Program-made: the position numbers and the translations under genes
The notes under the pieces: model-generated
What the model was told of the DNA's origin: nothing
Seen by the model: the letters and a program-made list of their open reading frames with translations, nothing else
Database searches by the model: none
Source of the DNA: an uncultured Anaplasmataceae bacterium
GTDB lineage: Bacteria; Pseudomonadota; Alphaproteobacteria; Rickettsiales; CAIPFW01
Assembly (NCBI GenBank): GCA_903864455.1
Contig: CAIPFW010000060.1
Span: 1-9,289 of the forward strand
Direction of reading: 5' to 3'
DNA: 9,289 nt
Shown here: positions 8,293 through 9,289 of the stretch, piece by piece
How the letters are laid out: every line of letters starts with the position of its first letter
How positions within the stretch are numbered: the first letter of the stretch is position 1

Positions 8293-8351
8293 ATAAGCTA
8301 GTTAAAGAAATTAAAATTGATAAAACTTTTAATTATTTTTATTTAGCTTAT
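8293..8351. repeat. Nested palindrome between the M15-like and macroglobulin genes
   Basis: Outer arms ATAAGCTA (8293-8300) and TAGCTTAT (8344-8351) are perfect 8-bp complements enclosing a second perfect pair, AATTAAAA (8309-8316) and TTTTAATT (8327-8334), with a 10-base loop. The A- and T-rich sequence between the arms can also pair partly, so the whole 59 bp may fold as one long imperfect hairpin. It lies 48-106 bases beyond the stop of the M15-like gene and just upstream of the macroglobulin promoter region, so it could end the first transcript, stabilise an mRNA 3' end or serve as a regulatory site. There is no clean T-run right after the outer stem, so an intrinsic terminator is only one option. 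Confidence 0.4.
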
Positions 8352-8398
8352 CTATAGTTGTATCATCTTAACATATTTTTTTTAAAAGCAACAAGATT

Positions 8399-9289
8399 TT
8401 ATTTATTTATCATATTTTTTCTTAACAAATCAAAAAACTCACTATCATTGAGTTTATTCAATTTACCTACATTGCTTTTAAACGCTTTTAAAAACATTTT
8501 TGAATTTTTTTCATATAAAAATTTTATTTCAAACAAGAATTCATCTTTGTCAAAACGATTCATCAATTTTTTATTTTTTACCAAAATTTCAAAAAATTTT
8601 TTTGCATCATCGGGCTTCATCTCAAACAATAATTTTGTTATCGTTTCATTTACGGAAAAATATTGATAATTCGGATTCCGAATTCTTTCACCACCCCATT
8701 CGCTAAAACCAAAGTCAGAAAAAAAGTTGACAATTTTCTCGTTCATCATAGAATTATGCAAACTCCTATTCACAAAATTCAAGGATTTGCTTGGAGCAGC
8801 TATATAACCCTCATTCTTTCCCTCTTGTGAAAAAAAAGTGAGAGATGGGTTGTATAGCGGGTTGATATCAAGAGAAACACCATATCCGTTCAATAAATCA
8901 TTTTTTAAATCATTTTTATCGCAAATAAATCCCAGGGAATTATTATCAGCCATCGATTCTTTATGAGTTTTATATTTGCTCGGATGCTCGATTTTTTCTA
9001 TAAAGATATTTTTTTTAAAAAGCTTTTTGAATAAATCAAGTGCTTGAGGTGCAATCGCATCAAACAAAATCAATTGGCCATTTTTATTCACAGTATCTTT
9101 ATCGACATGGTATTTTACATTTACAATTTTTAATCTATTAAGCTGAGCAGGACATGATTCATTCCAAGCGCCGCTATTTATGAGCTCTACTTGCATCTTT
9201 TGAGTCAAATCTTCGATATAAAAATCAGGGTCGTTCAGCTTCAAATAAACCAATAAAAAGATTATCAAACCAATTGGAATTGTGAAAAA
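8399..9289 (-). CDS. Membrane-anchored M15-family peptidase-like protein, probably inactive (5' partial)
   Basis: The frame is open to the window edge (296 residues visible), so the true start lies outside; the TTG at 9268 is unlikely to be the start because hydrophobic sequence continues upstream of it (FFTIPIGLIIFLLVYLKL, probably a membrane anchor). Residues about 35-210 match M15 metallopeptidases of the D-Ala-D-Ala carboxypeptidase/phage endolysin kind, which cut peptidoglycan stem peptides: CPAQLNRLKIVNVKY, NGQLILFDAIAPQALDLF, SMADNNSLGF, YGVSLDINPLYNP and WGGERIRNPNYQYF are recognisable family blocks. In active members SxHxxGxAxD and [DE]xxH supply two His and one Asp zinc ligands plus the acidic base. 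Here the first His is Asn134, the Asp (141) is kept, the base is Asn207 and the last His is Tyr210, so zinc hydrolysis is unlikely. A helical, K/F-rich tail of about 85 residues follows and is not recognised. The next gene on the strand is the macroglobulin. Family assignment is firm; loss of activity is inferred. Confidence 0.82.
   Translation of the reverse strand, partial: FFTIPIGLIIFLLVYLKLNDPDFYIEDLTQKMQVELINSGAWNESCPAQLNRLKIVNVKYHVDKDTVNKNGQLILFDAIAPQALDLFKKLFKKNIFIEKIEHPSKYKTHKESMADNNSLGFICDKNDLKNDLLNGYGVSLDINPLYNPSLTFFSQEGKNEGYIAAPSKSLNFVNRSLHNSMMNEKIVNFFSDFGFSEWGGERIRNPNYQYFSVNETITKLLFEMKPDDAKKFFEILVKNKKLMNRFDKDEFLFEIKFLYEKNSKMFLKAFKSNVGKLNKLNDSEFFDLLRKNMINK

Noticed and set aside
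8358..8706. Overlapping plus-strand open frames of 102 and 68 codons opposite the M15-like gene
   Set aside because: Antisense to a strongly supported coding region; compositions (F/N/S-rich) are typical mirror images of a K/N-rich gene.
9266..9268. TTG at 9268 as the start of the M15-like protein
   Set aside because: The frame stays open for seven more codons to the edge, adding hydrophobic residues that complete a membrane helix, and no ribosome binding site precedes the TTG.

Overview
This is a very AT-rich window with three protein genes and no RNA genes, insertion sequences or CRISPR arrays that I can see. The gene content points to a Gram-negative bacterium: a periplasmic adaptor of a type I secretion system, a large bacterial alpha-2-macroglobulin with a Sec signal peptide, and a membrane-anchored relative of a peptidoglycan peptidase. 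The low GC, K/N/I-rich proteins, weak ribosome binding sites and long poly(A) tracts suggest a reduced alphaproteobacterial genome of the Rickettsiales/Holosporales kind. That placement is inference, not something the window proves.

Layout. Positions 1-601 hold no convincing gene: a hairpin with A- and T-tracts near 211-238 (probable terminator), a 17-bp palindrome at 558-574 and a weak promoter-like sequence in front of the first gene. 602-2164 (+) encodes a 520-residue HlyD/PrtE-type adaptor with no ABC transporter gene beside it. One base after its stop comes the stop of the opposite-strand gene 2166-8246 (-), a 2026-residue alpha-2-macroglobulin with an intact CxEQ thioester motif. A 152-bp gap (8247-8398) holds its likely promoter and a nested palindrome. 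At the right edge, 8399-9289 (-) is the 3' part of an M15-family (D-Ala-D-Ala carboxypeptidase/endolysin-like) gene, cut by the window end.

The minus-strand pair looks like an envelope module. The macroglobulin should act in the periplasm as a protease trap, and the M15-like protein upstream sits in the inner membrane facing the same compartment. The M15-like domain keeps the family fold markers but has lost two of three zinc ligands and the general base, so it is probably a non-catalytic peptidoglycan-binding or regulatory protein. This pseudoenzyme beside a thioester macroglobulin, in place of the usual PBP1C partner, is the most interesting aspect of the window. The HlyD-like gene is convergent and probably functionally separate.
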